From Alistipes sp. ZOR0009 (lineage in GTDB: Bacteria > Bacteroidota > Bacteroidia > Bacteroidales > ZOR0009): a stretch of DNA of 34,744 bases. Shown here one piece after another: positions 25,264 through 33,208 of this stretch. Positions within the stretch are counted from its first letter, which is position 1. Each line of letters starts with the position of its first letter. Both the position numbers and the translations under genes were made by a program. The notes below the pieces were generated by a model, which made no database searches, was not told where the DNA came from, and saw nothing but the letters and a program-made list of their open reading frames with translations. Location: the NCBI RefSeq assembly GCF_000798815.1, contig NZ_JTLD01000006.1, positions 1-34,744 of the forward strand, written 5' to 3'.

Positions 25264-26667
25264 ATGATAGAGAATCCAACTATAGCAGCAATTGCAACAC
25301 CTGCAGGGTTAGGTGCCATTGCCGTACTTCGCCTAAGCGGTCCAGAGGCAATAAGCCTTGCCGATAAGGTTTTTCGTTCGCCATCGTCTAAGAAGCTGGT
25401 GGCTCAGAAGCCCAATACCATTCATTTTGGGAAGCTGGTAAATGGCGACGAGGTGATCGACGAGGTGCTGGTTTCCATCTTTAAGGCGCCACACTCGTTT
25501 ACTGGCGAGGATACGGTGGAAATTTCGTGCCACGGATCTATCTACATACAGCAGCGAATTCTCGAAACCCTGATTAGGGCTGGTGCTACGCTGGCGCAGC
25601 CTGGCGAGTTTACCCAGCGCGCGTTCCTAAACGGCAAGTTCGACCTCTCGCAGGCCGAAGCTGTAGCCGATCTTATCGCATCAACCAGCAAGGCAAGCCA
25701 CCGCTTGGCCATGAACCAGATGCGTGGCGGCTTCTCGAAGGAGATTGAACAGCTGCGCGAACAGCTGCTCAACTTTACCAGCCTCATTGAGCTGGAGCTC
25801 GACTTTAGCGAGGAGGACGTGGAGTTTGCCGATCGTACCAGCTTGCGGAAGCTTATTGTTACCATCATCAACCATGTGGGGGGCTTGGCTAAGACTTTTA
25901 GCCTGGGCAATGCCGTTAAATCGGGCATTCCGGTAGCCATTGTTGGTAATCCCAACGTGGGGAAATCGACGTTGCTAAATGCCATGCTAAACGAGGATAA
26001 GGCCATTGTGTCGGATATTGCTGGTACCACCCGCGATGTGATAGAGGATACCTTTACCATTGGCGGTATCGACTTCCGGTTTATTGATACGGCAGGAATA
26101 CGCCACACGCACGATACCATAGAGAGCTTAGGTATTGAGCGCACCTACCAGAAGATTACCCAGGCAACTATTGTGCTGCTGCTAATCGACCCCAAGGAGG
26201 ATATAGAACGGATAGACCACTCGGTGGCCGACGTACACCAGCGCGTAACCGACGAGCAGCACCTTTTGGTGGTGTTCAACAAGATTGATGGGATGGAGCC
26301 CCACGCCCTCTCGGCGCTACAGGCTCGGCTAAAGGAGCTGTATGCCGATGGCGTAGATATCGTTTCCATCTCGGCAAAGCACCATCAGAACCTCGACGAG
26401 CTAAACCGCCTGCTGGTGGACAAGGCTGGGTTGGAGCAGATGTCGGAGTCGAGCGTGATTGTTACCAACATGCGCCACTACGAGGCACTTGTAATGACCA
26501 ACGAGGCTCTGCAGCGCGCCCTCGAAGGCGTTGATACGGGTATCTCTGGCGATTTCCTTTCGCAGGATATCCGCGAGGCGATATTCTACCTCGGCCAGAT
26601 TACGGGTACCATCTCCACCGACGATATTCTAGGAAATATCTTCTCGAAGTTCTGCATCGGGAAGTAG
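25264..26667 (+). CDS. mnmE: tRNA modification GTPase MnmE
   Basis: A 467-residue protein that, with MnmG, installs the 5-carboxymethylaminomethyl group on wobble uridine 34 of several tRNAs. The N-terminal tetrahydrofolate-binding domain starts ENPTIAAIATPAGLGAIAVL; the G domain has GNPNVGKST at 228-236, IAGTTRD, DTAG at 275-278 and NKID; the C-terminal helix ends in FCIGK with the conserved cysteine. All motifs are intact and the length is normal. The start is set by the overlapping promoter. No mnmG is in the window. A small inverted-repeat pair follows in the intergenic region. Confidence 0.97.
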   Translation: MIENPTIAAIATPAGLGAIAVLRLSGPEAISLADKVFRSPSSKKLVAQKPNTIHFGKLVNGDEVIDEVLVSIFKAPHSFTGEDTVEISCHGSIYIQQRILETLIRAGATLAQPGEFTQRAFLNGKFDLSQAEAVADLIASTSKASHRLAMNQMRGGFSKEIEQLREQLLNFTSLIELELDFSEEDVEFADRTSLRKLIVTIINHVGGLAKTFSLGNAVKSGIPVAIVGNPNVGKSTLLNAMLNEDKAIVSDIAGTTRDVIEDTFTIGGIDFRFIDTAGIRHTHDTIESLGIERTYQKITQATIVLLLIDPKEDIERIDHSVADVHQRVTDEQHLLVVFNKIDGMEPHALSALQARLKELYADGVDIVSISAKHHQNLDELNRLLVDKAGLEQMSESSVIVTNMRHYEALVMTNEALQRALEGVDTGISGDFLSQDIREAIFYLGQITGTISTDDILGNIFSKFCIGK

Positions 26668-26675
26668 CTAATTTC

Positions 26676-26717
26676 CACCCCGCCCTGCGGGCACCCCTCC
26701 CATGGAGGGGAACTTGC
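26676..26717 (-). repeat. Short palindromic repeat, copy A
   Basis: On the minus strand this reads AAGTTCCCCTCC, ATGGGAGGGG, then TGCCCGCAGGGCGGGG. It contains an internal hairpin (CCCCTCC/GGAGGGG) and is a diverged inverted copy of the element at 26875. It lies directly behind mnmE and may also serve as its terminator. Confidence 0.65.
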
Positions 26718-26874
26718 CGTAGCGCTCTTTTTCTGCCTATTGCTGAGATAGAATATTGTCTTTTGCCTGTTGCTTGCTAACATAGAGATCATACATTGCG
26801 TGGAAGCATCAGCTGCAGCGAAATTATTTGAGCATAGCCTAAATGCCGCCCCGAACCCGTAATAATCCGCACGC

Positions 26875-26914
26875 CCAAATTCCCCTCCTATGGAGGGGTG
26901 GCCGTAGGCTGGGA
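26875..26914 (+). repeat. Short palindromic repeat, copy B
   Basis: AAATTCCCCTCCTATGGAGG, GGTGGCCGTAGGCTGGGA aligns with copy A in opposite orientation. About 160 bases between the copies hold nothing recognisable. A third related hairpin (GCCCCTCC/GGAGGGGC) follows the restriction-modification gene. Confidence 0.65.
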
Positions 26915-26942
26915 GAAAGGCCTAAATAGACACTCCTAACGC

Positions 26943-26973
26943 TTGGCTTTCATAAGATTTTATACTTTATTTG
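26943..26973 (+). promoter_or_regulatory. Possible promoter of the restriction-modification gene
   Basis: TTGG (26943-26946) and TTTATTTG (26966-26973) resemble the -33 and -7 elements with one mismatch each, 19 bases apart; the start codon lies 26 bases past the -7 element. Confidence 0.4.
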
Positions 26974-26998
26974 TTAATCTAAACGAATTATAGAAAAT

Positions 26999-29900
26999 AT
27001 GACCGTTGAACAATATATTGATAGCATAAACAAACGCTACTTACTTGGCAATGCAACCGAACACACGTTTAGAGGCGATCTTCAGCAGCTCATCGAAAGC
27101 TTAGCCCCCGCCATTCGGGCAACCAACGAGCCCAAAAGGCAAAGCTGTGGTGCGCCCGACTACATCATAACCAAAAAAGATATCCCTGTTGGCTTTATAG
27201 AGGCGAAAGACATTGGCGATAAAGACCTCGATGGGGCAAAGAAAACCGGAAATAAGGAGCAGTTCGACCGCTACAAGGCCTCGCTGAACAACCTTATCTT
27301 TACCGACTATCTCAACTTCCACCTTTACCGCGAAGGCCAATTCGTAACCAAAATTACCATTGGCGAGGTAACCGCTAAGGGCATAAAACCCCTAACCGAG
27401 AACTTTGCCCAGTTCGAGCATTTTATTCAGGATTTTTGCATCCACATTGGGCAAACCATAAAGAGCAGCCGTAAGCTGGCCGAAATGATGGCTGCTAAGG
27501 CTCGCCTGCTCTCCGATGTTATCGAAAAGGCGCTTTGCAGCGACGACGATACCAGCGAGAATAGCACGCTTAAAGACCAAATGAACGCCTTTAAGCAAAT
27601 TCTTATACACGATATTACCCCAAAGGGCTTTGCCGATGTGTACGCGCAAACCATTGCCTACGGCATGTTTGCCGCCCGCTACCACGACCCGACCCTGCCC
27701 ACCTTTAGCCGACAGGAGGCCTACGAGCTCATCCCCAAGTCGAACCCATTCCTTAAAAAGCTATTCGGATATATTGCCGGACTGGATGTGGACGACCGCA
27801 TAAAATGGATTGTAGACGACCTGGTGAACATCTTTCTGGCGTGCAACGTGGAGGAGATGCTTAAAAGTTACGGTAAGTCTACCAAAATGGAAGACCCCAT
27901 TATCCACTTCTACGAAGACTTTCTGAGCCAGTACGACCCCAAGCTGCGTAAGGCGCGCGGCGTGTGGTACACCCCGCAGCCCGTGGTGAACTTTATAGTA
28001 CGTGCCGTAGATGAGATACTAAAAACCGAGTTCGACCTGCCCCAAGGCCTTGCCGACACCAGCAAAACCCGAATAAAGGTGGATATGCAGGGCAAGAAGG
28101 TGGAGCAGGAGGTACATAGGGTACAAATTCTAGACCCCGCAACGGGGACTGGCACCTTTTTGGCCGAGGTGGTAAAGCATATTCATAAGAAGTTCCAAGG
28201 CCAGCAGGGCATTTGGAGCAGCTACGTAGAGAACCACCTGCTGCCCCGCCTAAACGGCTTTGAGCTGCTGATGGCCAGCTACGCCATGGCCCACCTGAAG
28301 CTCGACCTGCTGCTCTCCGAAACCGGGTTTACCCCCACCAAAGACCAGCGCTTTAGGGTGTACCTAACCAACAGCTTGGAGGAGTACCACCCCGACACCG
28401 GCACCCTATTTGCCAGCTGGCTAAGCTCCGAGGCCAACGAGGCCAACCACATTAAGCGCGACACCCCCGTAATGTGCATTATCGGAAACCCGCCCTACAG
28501 CGTTAGCAGCACCAATAAGGGGGAGTGGATACAAAACCTAATTGCAGACTACAAGCGAAACCTAAACGAGCGGAAAATAAACCTCGACGACGACTATATT
28601 AAGTTTATCCGCTACGGACAGCACTTTATTGATAAGAACGGTAGCGGTGTTTTGGCGTACATCTCCAACAACAGCTTTATAGATGGCATAACCCACCGCC
28701 AAATGCGGAAAAGCCTACTGGAAAGCTTTGATAAGATTTACATTCTCGATTTGCATGGCAACGCCAAGAAAAAGGAGGTTTGCCCCGATGGTACGCCAGA
28801 CCAAAACGTGTTCGATATAATGCAAGGAGTATCGATTAATATTTTTGTGAAAACTGGGCTTAAAAAAAAGATCGAATTAGGTCAATTGTTTCATTATGAT
28901 TTACAAGGAAAAAGGGATATCAAATACGAGGATTTACTAAAAATGAATATTGATACAATTGCATGGAATAGATTATTGTATAAAGAACCTTACTGTTTTT
29001 TTGTACCCAAAAATTTTAATGAGGAAAAAAGATATAGTAAAGGTTTTAAAATAAATGAGCTTTTGATAAATAATAATACAGGTATTCAAACGAAGTGTGA
29101 TGAACTTTCAATACATTTTGATAGATCAGACCTGCTTAAAGTTGTAGATGATTTTAAAAATAATGATATAGTAACATTAAAGAAAATGTATCCAAACAAA
29201 TCGGATTCAAGTGGATGGAATTTCAAGGATGCTAGTAACGATTTGAAAGAGAATAAAATTTTTTACACTAAAATACTATATAGACCCTTTGATATAAGAC
29301 ATACGTTATATACAGGAAAAACGAGTGGTTTTATTGGAAGACCAAGAACTTCAACAATGTCACACATGATTAAAGGGGATAATCTTGGTTTGATAACACT
29401 TCGTATTAATGGTGAGTTAATGGAATTTGTTTGCTTACTAACCAATAATATAATTGAAAAAGGGAGTTTGCCCAAAGGGAATTACTCATTATTTCCCCTC
29501 TACCTCTATCCCGAAACCAACGCCCAGCAAACCCTTGGGCATGCAGCCGAGCGCACGCCCAACCTCAACCCCGAAATAGTAGGTCAAATAGCCGAGGGCT
29601 TGGGGCTAACCTTTACCGCCGAGAAGGAGGCTACCGAGGGCACCTTTGCCCCCATCGATTTGCTAGACTACATCTACGCGGTGCTGCACAGCCCGCGCTA
29701 TAGGGAAACGTACAAGGAGTTCCTAAAGATAGACTTCCCCCGCGTGCCCTACCCCAAAGATGCCGCTACCTTTTGGCAGCTGGTGGCGCTGGGCGGCGAT
29801 CTGCGCCAAATACACCTGCTCGAAAGTCCTAAGGTGGAGCAGTACATTACCCAGTATCCCGTTGGGGGTAGCAACGAGGTCGAGAAAATTCGCTTTGAAA

Positions 29901-30178
29901 TGTACTACTATAGCAACTCGATCCCCAACGAAAACGGCGAAATAGAATATCCCGACTATTTAGGGGCAGTATACATAAACGAAACCCAGCACTTTAAAGA
30001 TGTGCCTTCTTCTGCCTGGAATTTCTACATAGGCGGCTACCAGCCCGCCCAAAAGTGGCTAAAGGATCGTAGGGGTAGGCAGCTCGAGTTCGAGGATATC
30101 CTCCACTACCAAAAGATTATTGTGGCCCTAACGGAAACGGATAGGATTATGAAGCTGATAGACGGTATCGATTTTTAG
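26999..30178 (+). CDS. Single-chain restriction-modification enzyme (N6-adenine MTase + nuclease)
   Basis: A 1059-residue protein combining cutting and methylation. The N-terminal nuclease site fits PD-(D/E)xK: Pro53-Asp54 and Glu68-Ala-Lys70 (GFIEAKD). A helical region leads to a gamma-type adenine methyltransferase with the SAM motif LDPATGTGTFLAEV (Asp379-Phe387) and the catalytic NPPY at 497-500. A region after residue ~610 is the presumed target-recognition part, and a Type ISP-like C-terminal domain closes the protein. No helicase motifs are seen between nuclease and methylase, unlike LlaGI-type Type ISP enzymes of ~1570 residues, so this is nearer to Type IIG/IIL enzymes that need no translocation. 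No separate specificity subunit or methylase is nearby. Base composition shifts sharply within the gene. The exact class is an inference. Confidence 0.85.
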   Translation: MTVEQYIDSINKRYLLGNATEHTFRGDLQQLIESLAPAIRATNEPKRQSCGAPDYIITKKDIPVGFIEAKDIGDKDLDGAKKTGNKEQFDRYKASLNNLIFTDYLNFHLYREGQFVTKITIGEVTAKGIKPLTENFAQFEHFIQDFCIHIGQTIKSSRKLAEMMAAKARLLSDVIEKALCSDDDTSENSTLKDQMNAFKQILIHDITPKGFADVYAQTIAYGMFAARYHDPTLPTFSRQEAYELIPKSNPFLKKLFGYIAGLDVDDRIKWIVDDLVNIFLACNVEEMLKSYGKSTKMEDPIIHFYEDFLSQYDPKLRKARGVWYTPQPVVNFIVRAVDEILKTEFDLPQGLADTSKTRIKVDMQGKKVEQEVHRVQILDPATGTGTFLAEVVKHIHKKFQGQQGIWSSYVENHLLPRLNGFELLMASYAMAHLKLDLLLSETGFTPTKDQRFRVYLTNSLEEYHPDTGTLFASWLSSEANEANHIKRDTPVMCIIGNPPYSVSSTNKGEWIQNLIADYKRNLNERKINLDDDYIKFIRYGQHFIDKNGSGVLAYISNNSFIDGITHRQMRKSLLESFDKIYILDLHGNAKKKEVCPDGTPDQNVFDIMQGVSINIFVKTGLKKKIELGQLFHYDLQGKRDIKYEDLLKMNIDTIAWNRLLYKEPYCFFVPKNFNEEKRYSKGFKINELLINNNTGIQTKCDELSIHFDRSDLLKVVDDFKNNDIVTLKKMYPNKSDSSGWNFKDASNDLKENKIFYTKILYRPFDIRHTLYTGKTSGFIGRPRTSTMSHMIKGDNLGLITLRINGELMEFVCLLTNNIIEKGSLPKGNYSLFPLYLYPETNAQQTLGHAAERTPNLNPEIVGQIAEGLGLTFTAEKEATEGTFAPIDLLDYIYAVLHSPRYRETYKEFLKIDFPRVPYPKDAATFWQLVALGGDLRQIHLLESPKVEQYITQYPVGGSNEVEKIRFEMYYYSNSIPNENGEIEYPDYLGAVYINETQHFKDVPSSAWNFYIGGYQPAQKWLKDRRGRQLEFEDILHYQKIIVALTETDRIMKLIDGIDF
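28830..29492 (+). other. AT-rich segment within the RM gene, presumed target-recognition region
   Basis: Counts made by eye: 28861-29160 has 75 G+C of 300 bases (25%), against 38 of 60 at 28201-28260 and 37 of 60 at 29581-29640 (about 62%). The borders are abrupt, near 28830 and 29492, residues about 611-831, and the frame is kept throughout. In gamma-class enzymes the target-recognition domain follows the catalytic motif, as here. This suggests that the segment was exchanged by recombination from an AT-rich source. Confidence 0.7.
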
Positions 30179-30182
30179 CGTA

Positions 30183-30212
30183 GGCCCCTCCAACGGAGGG
30201 GCTTTCTTTTTG
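30183..30212 (+). terminator. Terminator of the RM gene
   Basis: GCCCCTCC (30184-30191) pairs with GGAGGGGC (30195-30202), followed by TTTCTTTTT. It begins only a few bases after the stop codon. Confidence 0.85.
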
Positions 30213-30527
30213 GGAAGGCTGGTGACGCGGCCTATTCGCAACGCGCTGTATACTTGTATGGGTATACAGAAAGTCATATTTGAAAATATATTCACGTACA
30301 TTTTGTTAATTAAAATAAATATTTTTATTTTAGCCTTTGGTAAAGATTGTCTTTAGTGGCATTCTGACGCTAGTAAATGTACTTAACCAACGTACTATCA
30401 GGGCTACAGCGCTTCGCTGGCATGGAGGCCCCCAGTAAATCACCACAAATTTTTAATTGTAGCCGTAGCATATGCTAGTGCGGTAAACTTTGGTAGCAAG
30501 CTTGTAACTAGGGAGCTACCGGAGGGC
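30213..30527. other. Gene-free stretch before the 42-bp array
   Basis: A+T-rich and G+C-rich parts alternate. GTATAC occurs twice within 20 bases (30247, 30262) and TAGCATATGCTA (30466-30477) is a perfect 12-base palindrome, but no gene or known element is recognised. Confidence 0.4.
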
Positions 30528-30737
30528 GGCAGCAGAGCATTTACCAAGGGAAATGATCCGTCGCCGCACGGCAGCAGAGCATTTGGCAAGGGAAAAGCTT
30601 CGTCGCCGCGCGGCAGTAGAGCATTTACCAAGGGAAAAGCTTCGTTGCCGCATGGCAGTAGAGCATTTACCAAGGGAAATGGATCGTCGCCGTACGGCAG
30701 CAGAGCATTTGGCAAGGCAAAAGAAGCGCATCTGGCG
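30528..30737 (+). repeat. Tandem array, five 42-bp units
   Basis: GGCAG starts units at 30528, 30570, 30612, 30654 and 30696. Each has GCAGAGCATTT or GTAGAGCATTT, then ACCAAGGGAAA or GGCAAGGGAAA, then a CGTCGCCG-type end. The last unit decays after CAAGGCAAAA. Open frames exist on both strands (plus: RRTAAEHLAREKLR-type; minus: NALLPCGNEAFPLV-type 14-residue repeats). The array lies 85 bases upstream of the next gene. The unit length equals that of two arrays near 9.2-9.9 kb, although sequences differ. Confidence 0.93.
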
Positions 30738-30822
30738 TATTGGCGTTCTTGTTTGGTGTACAGGGGCTAGCGTTTAGGCTTATGCGGCAAAGACCATCAG
30801 CCGATAACTTAACAGTAATACA

Positions 30823-31539
30823 ATGGAAGAATTGGCTATGACCAAGCTCGGCGTTGCAGATGTTAGCGCAATTGCAACGGGCGTTATCGAGGTGGTTGAT
30901 GACTCCGATGTGCAGGAGGTAAAGGAAACCCCTCTTTATTCTAATATTGTTAGCGAACAGGTAGTCTTTAAGGAAAGTCTGGCTCGCCTTCGTAAGAGCG
31001 ATAGCACGGAGGCAAAGGTGGTGGCCGACAAGAAAAGAGATGGATCGTTTATTGGTGTTCGTAAGTATTTCGATTCGCTTACCTACTCGCCTGTCGAGGC
31101 GGTGTGCGAGAAGGCCACCAAGCTTTATGGTATTGTAAATATGTATGGAAGTGGGGTAGAGTCTTTCCCAGATTCGAAGGAGAGCGAGTACCTGTCTATT
31201 ATTATTGCAAAGCTTATGGAGCCAGCTAACTTACAAATGGTTACCGAAGTAGGTGGTAAGGAGTACTTGGAGAAGCTGGTTAAGGACGAGAAGGAGTTTA
31301 TGGCTAACTGGGGCGACCAGGAGGCTGACAAGCATGCTTTTAGAAACTCTAAATCGGCCACCCAAAGCCGTAGGAAGTTGGAGTCGGCGATCAACGTATT
31401 TTACGGTTATCTGGTGTATAGCGCAAGCTACGCCCCAGCCAATCGCGATAAGTTTGCCAAGCTGCAGAGCGCCATCTACAGCCGTTACCTGAGCATTAAG
31501 CAGAAGTATAACGAAACGAAGACCGACGAGGAGTCGTAG
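30823..31539 (+). CDS. DUF6261-like helical protein
   Basis: A 238-residue soluble helical protein without signal peptide or catalytic motif. General layout and segments such as YFDSLTYSPVEAVCEKATKL and LESAINVFYGYLV followed by an acidic/Lys tail suggest the Bacteroidota family DUF6261, whose function is unknown; this is recalled, not verified. The gene has ordinary base composition, unlike the unknown gene at 7893. A five-unit 42-bp array lies just upstream and a terminator downstream; no promoter consensus was found in the spacer, raising the possibility that the array influences expression. Confidence 0.65.
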   Translation: MEELAMTKLGVADVSAIATGVIEVVDDSDVQEVKETPLYSNIVSEQVVFKESLARLRKSDSTEAKVVADKKRDGSFIGVRKYFDSLTYSPVEAVCEKATKLYGIVNMYGSGVESFPDSKESEYLSIIIAKLMEPANLQMVTEVGGKEYLEKLVKDEKEFMANWGDQEADKHAFRNSKSATQSRRKLESAINVFYGYLVYSASYAPANRDKFAKLQSAIYSRYLSIKQKYNETKTDEES

Positions 31540-31590
31540 AGAAGCATCAAACCAGGAAAGGGGCCTAGCGGCAGCTTTCTGATACGTATA

Positions 31591-31617
31591 GGGTCTACCG
31601 CGTAAGGGGTAGGCCTT
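31591..31617 (+). terminator. Terminator after the DUF6261-like gene
   Basis: GTCTACC pairs with GGTAGGC (one G-U pair) and is followed by CTTTTTTTG. Confidence 0.7.
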
Positions 31618-31785
31618 TTTTGTTGGCAGCGGGTGTGGGGAGATGGCCTTGCTTCCAGCCGCTGTCTTGATGCCTTTATAGGGGATGACCGCTCGCTCTT
31701 TATAAAATCATTATACCTACGATGGCTACCTTGATAAATTCCTTACGGATTGGGCCGCAACTTTGCGCTAGCAAATGGGAAAATT

Positions 31786-31911
31786 ATGGATGAGCTTATT
31801 GTAGTACTCGAATTTGTGGGGGGCTTAATTGCGATTTTTATCATGGGAAATGCTCTGGCATCCCTCTTTAGGCTCGATAACGAGCAGGATGGGCATCGGA
31901 AGGAGGGGTGA
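31786..31911 (+). CDS. Possible 41-residue single-helix membrane protein
   Basis: A short frame reading MDELIVVLEF, then VGGLIAIFIMGNALASLF and RLDNEQDGHRKEG. One hydrophobic helix is flanked by an acidic start and a charged tail, the usual plan of small membrane peptides. There is no strong ribosome-binding site or promoter consensus, so expression is uncertain. Outside this frame, 31618-31962 holds nothing that can be named. Confidence 0.4.
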   Translation: MDELIVVLEFVGGLIAIFIMGNALASLFRLDNEQDGHRKEG

Positions 31912-31962
31912 TGGCGGTGGGCTGCCTACAGTAGATGTTGGTAGGGGCGTTTCATCTTAAAA

Positions 31963-31980
31963 ATACCTAGATGTAGGTAT
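31963..31980. promoter_or_regulatory. 18-bp palindrome, likely operator of the porin gene
   Basis: ATACCTA (31963-31969), spacer GATG, TAGGTAT (31974-31980) is a perfect inverted repeat. It ends 22 bases before TTATTTTG (32003-32010), one mismatch from a -7 element, so it sits where the -33 box would be, and 55 bases before the porin start. A dimeric regulator binding here is inferred; it matches no regulator site known to the annotator. Confidence 0.55.
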
Positions 31981-32035
31981 GGTACCTGAATTTTGGATGC
32001 GCTTATTTTGCAGCGGTTAATCAAAATTTTGAATC

Positions 32036-33199
32036 ATGAGAAAGATGTTATTTGCTGCGCTTCTAGCAGCGTTAGGTTGTGGAACAGGTTATGCACAATC
32101 ACCTTCTAATAGCGGAATCTTAGGAAACTCCAACCTTTCGGTAGGAGGGTACGGAACCATCGACTTTAAGCAGCCAATTAAATCGGGATATAAGCAAAAT
32201 GGGACGGTAGACTTGAGCCGCGTGGTTTTTTTGGTGGGCTACCAATTCTCCTCGAAGACCTCATTCTTTACCGAGATCGAATTTGAGCATGCCAACGAAG
32301 CTTGGATAGAGCAGGCCTACCTAAACCATCGCTTCGACGAGCGGCTACAAATGAAGGCTGGCTTGCTGCTGATTCCTTTTGGTTTGGTGAATGAGTTTCA
32401 CGAGCCAACGTCGTTTAACGGGGTGCTTCGTCCATCGGTTGACAACGTGCTTATTCCAACCACCTGGCGCGAGATGGGGGCTGGTGTTCATGGCCGCTTT
32501 AGCGACCTAGGGCTAGCATACCAGCTGTATGTGGTTAATGGCTTTAAGAGCTACGATGGTGCAGGGGTGCTAGGTGGTGCATCAGGCATCCGAAACGGCC
32601 GTCAGAAGGGGGTAAAGGCTATTTGGGGAAGCCCCAATGTGGCTGCGCGCGTTACCTACGATCGCATTCAGAATCTAACGCTTGGCGTTTCGGGCTATTT
32701 TGGAAAGACCAGCTCGACGCTCTTTAGCAAGCTCGATAAGGGCAACGACTTGGCAATGGCCAAGGCCGACTCGTCGGTGGTTAACGTGGCTATGGTTGGT
32801 GCCGACTACCGCTACACGCTGGGACGTTTTAGCAGTAGAGGAACTATTGCCTATACCTCGTTGGGCAACGTTGCCGAGTATAACAAGCTAACCAAAAAAG
32901 ACCTAGGCTCGGCCATGCTGGGATACTACTTGGAGGTAGCCTACGATGCCATTGCCAGCAACGCCAATGGTGCTGGTGCGCTAACGCCCTTTGTTCGCTA
33001 CGAGAACTATGACACCAACTACAAGATGCCTGCTGGCTACGCAGCAAAGGATGCCTACAGCCGTCAGGAGTGGTTCTTTGGGCTAGGATATAGAATTGCT
33101 AAGGGGGCAGTTTTAAAGGCCGATTACCAGTTAACCAAATCGAAAGCAGACGATTCGTTTGCTGGGACGCTAAATTTAGGTGTTGGGGTAACATTTTAG
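32036..33199 (+). CDS. Outer-membrane beta-barrel porin
   Basis: A 387-residue exported protein. A signal peptide ends in GYAQ. The rest alternates polar and non-polar residues in strands typical of 16-stranded porins (LSVGGYGTIDF, RVVFLVGYQFSSKTSFFTE, RLQMKAGLLLIPFG), and it ends in GVTF, with the terminal Phe needed for barrel assembly. The pattern HANEAWIEQAYLNHRFDE followed by LIPFGLVNEFHEPTSF is typical of Bacteroidota porins often listed with the phosphate-selective O/P group, but the solute is not known. The gene lies behind a palindromic site, and the FMN-binding protein gene follows after 9 bases, so both are surely co-transcribed. Confidence 0.88.
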   Translation: MRKMLFAALLAALGCGTGYAQSPSNSGILGNSNLSVGGYGTIDFKQPIKSGYKQNGTVDLSRVVFLVGYQFSSKTSFFTEIEFEHANEAWIEQAYLNHRFDERLQMKAGLLLIPFGLVNEFHEPTSFNGVLRPSVDNVLIPTTWREMGAGVHGRFSDLGLAYQLYVVNGFKSYDGAGVLGGASGIRNGRQKGVKAIWGSPNVAARVTYDRIQNLTLGVSGYFGKTSSTLFSKLDKGNDLAMAKADSSVVNVAMVGADYRYTLGRFSSRGTIAYTSLGNVAEYNKLTKKDLGSAMLGYYLEVAYDAIASNANGAGALTPFVRYENYDTNYKMPAGYAAKDAYSRQEWFFGLGYRIAKGAVLKADYQLTKSKADDSFAGTLNLGVGVTF

Positions 33200-33208
33200 T
33201 ATCTGTAG

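Noticed and set aside
30440-30715. Minus-strand repeat protein over the 42-bp array
   Set aside because: Both strands are open because the unit is a multiple of three; no start signal, and the frame begins inside the last repeat unit.
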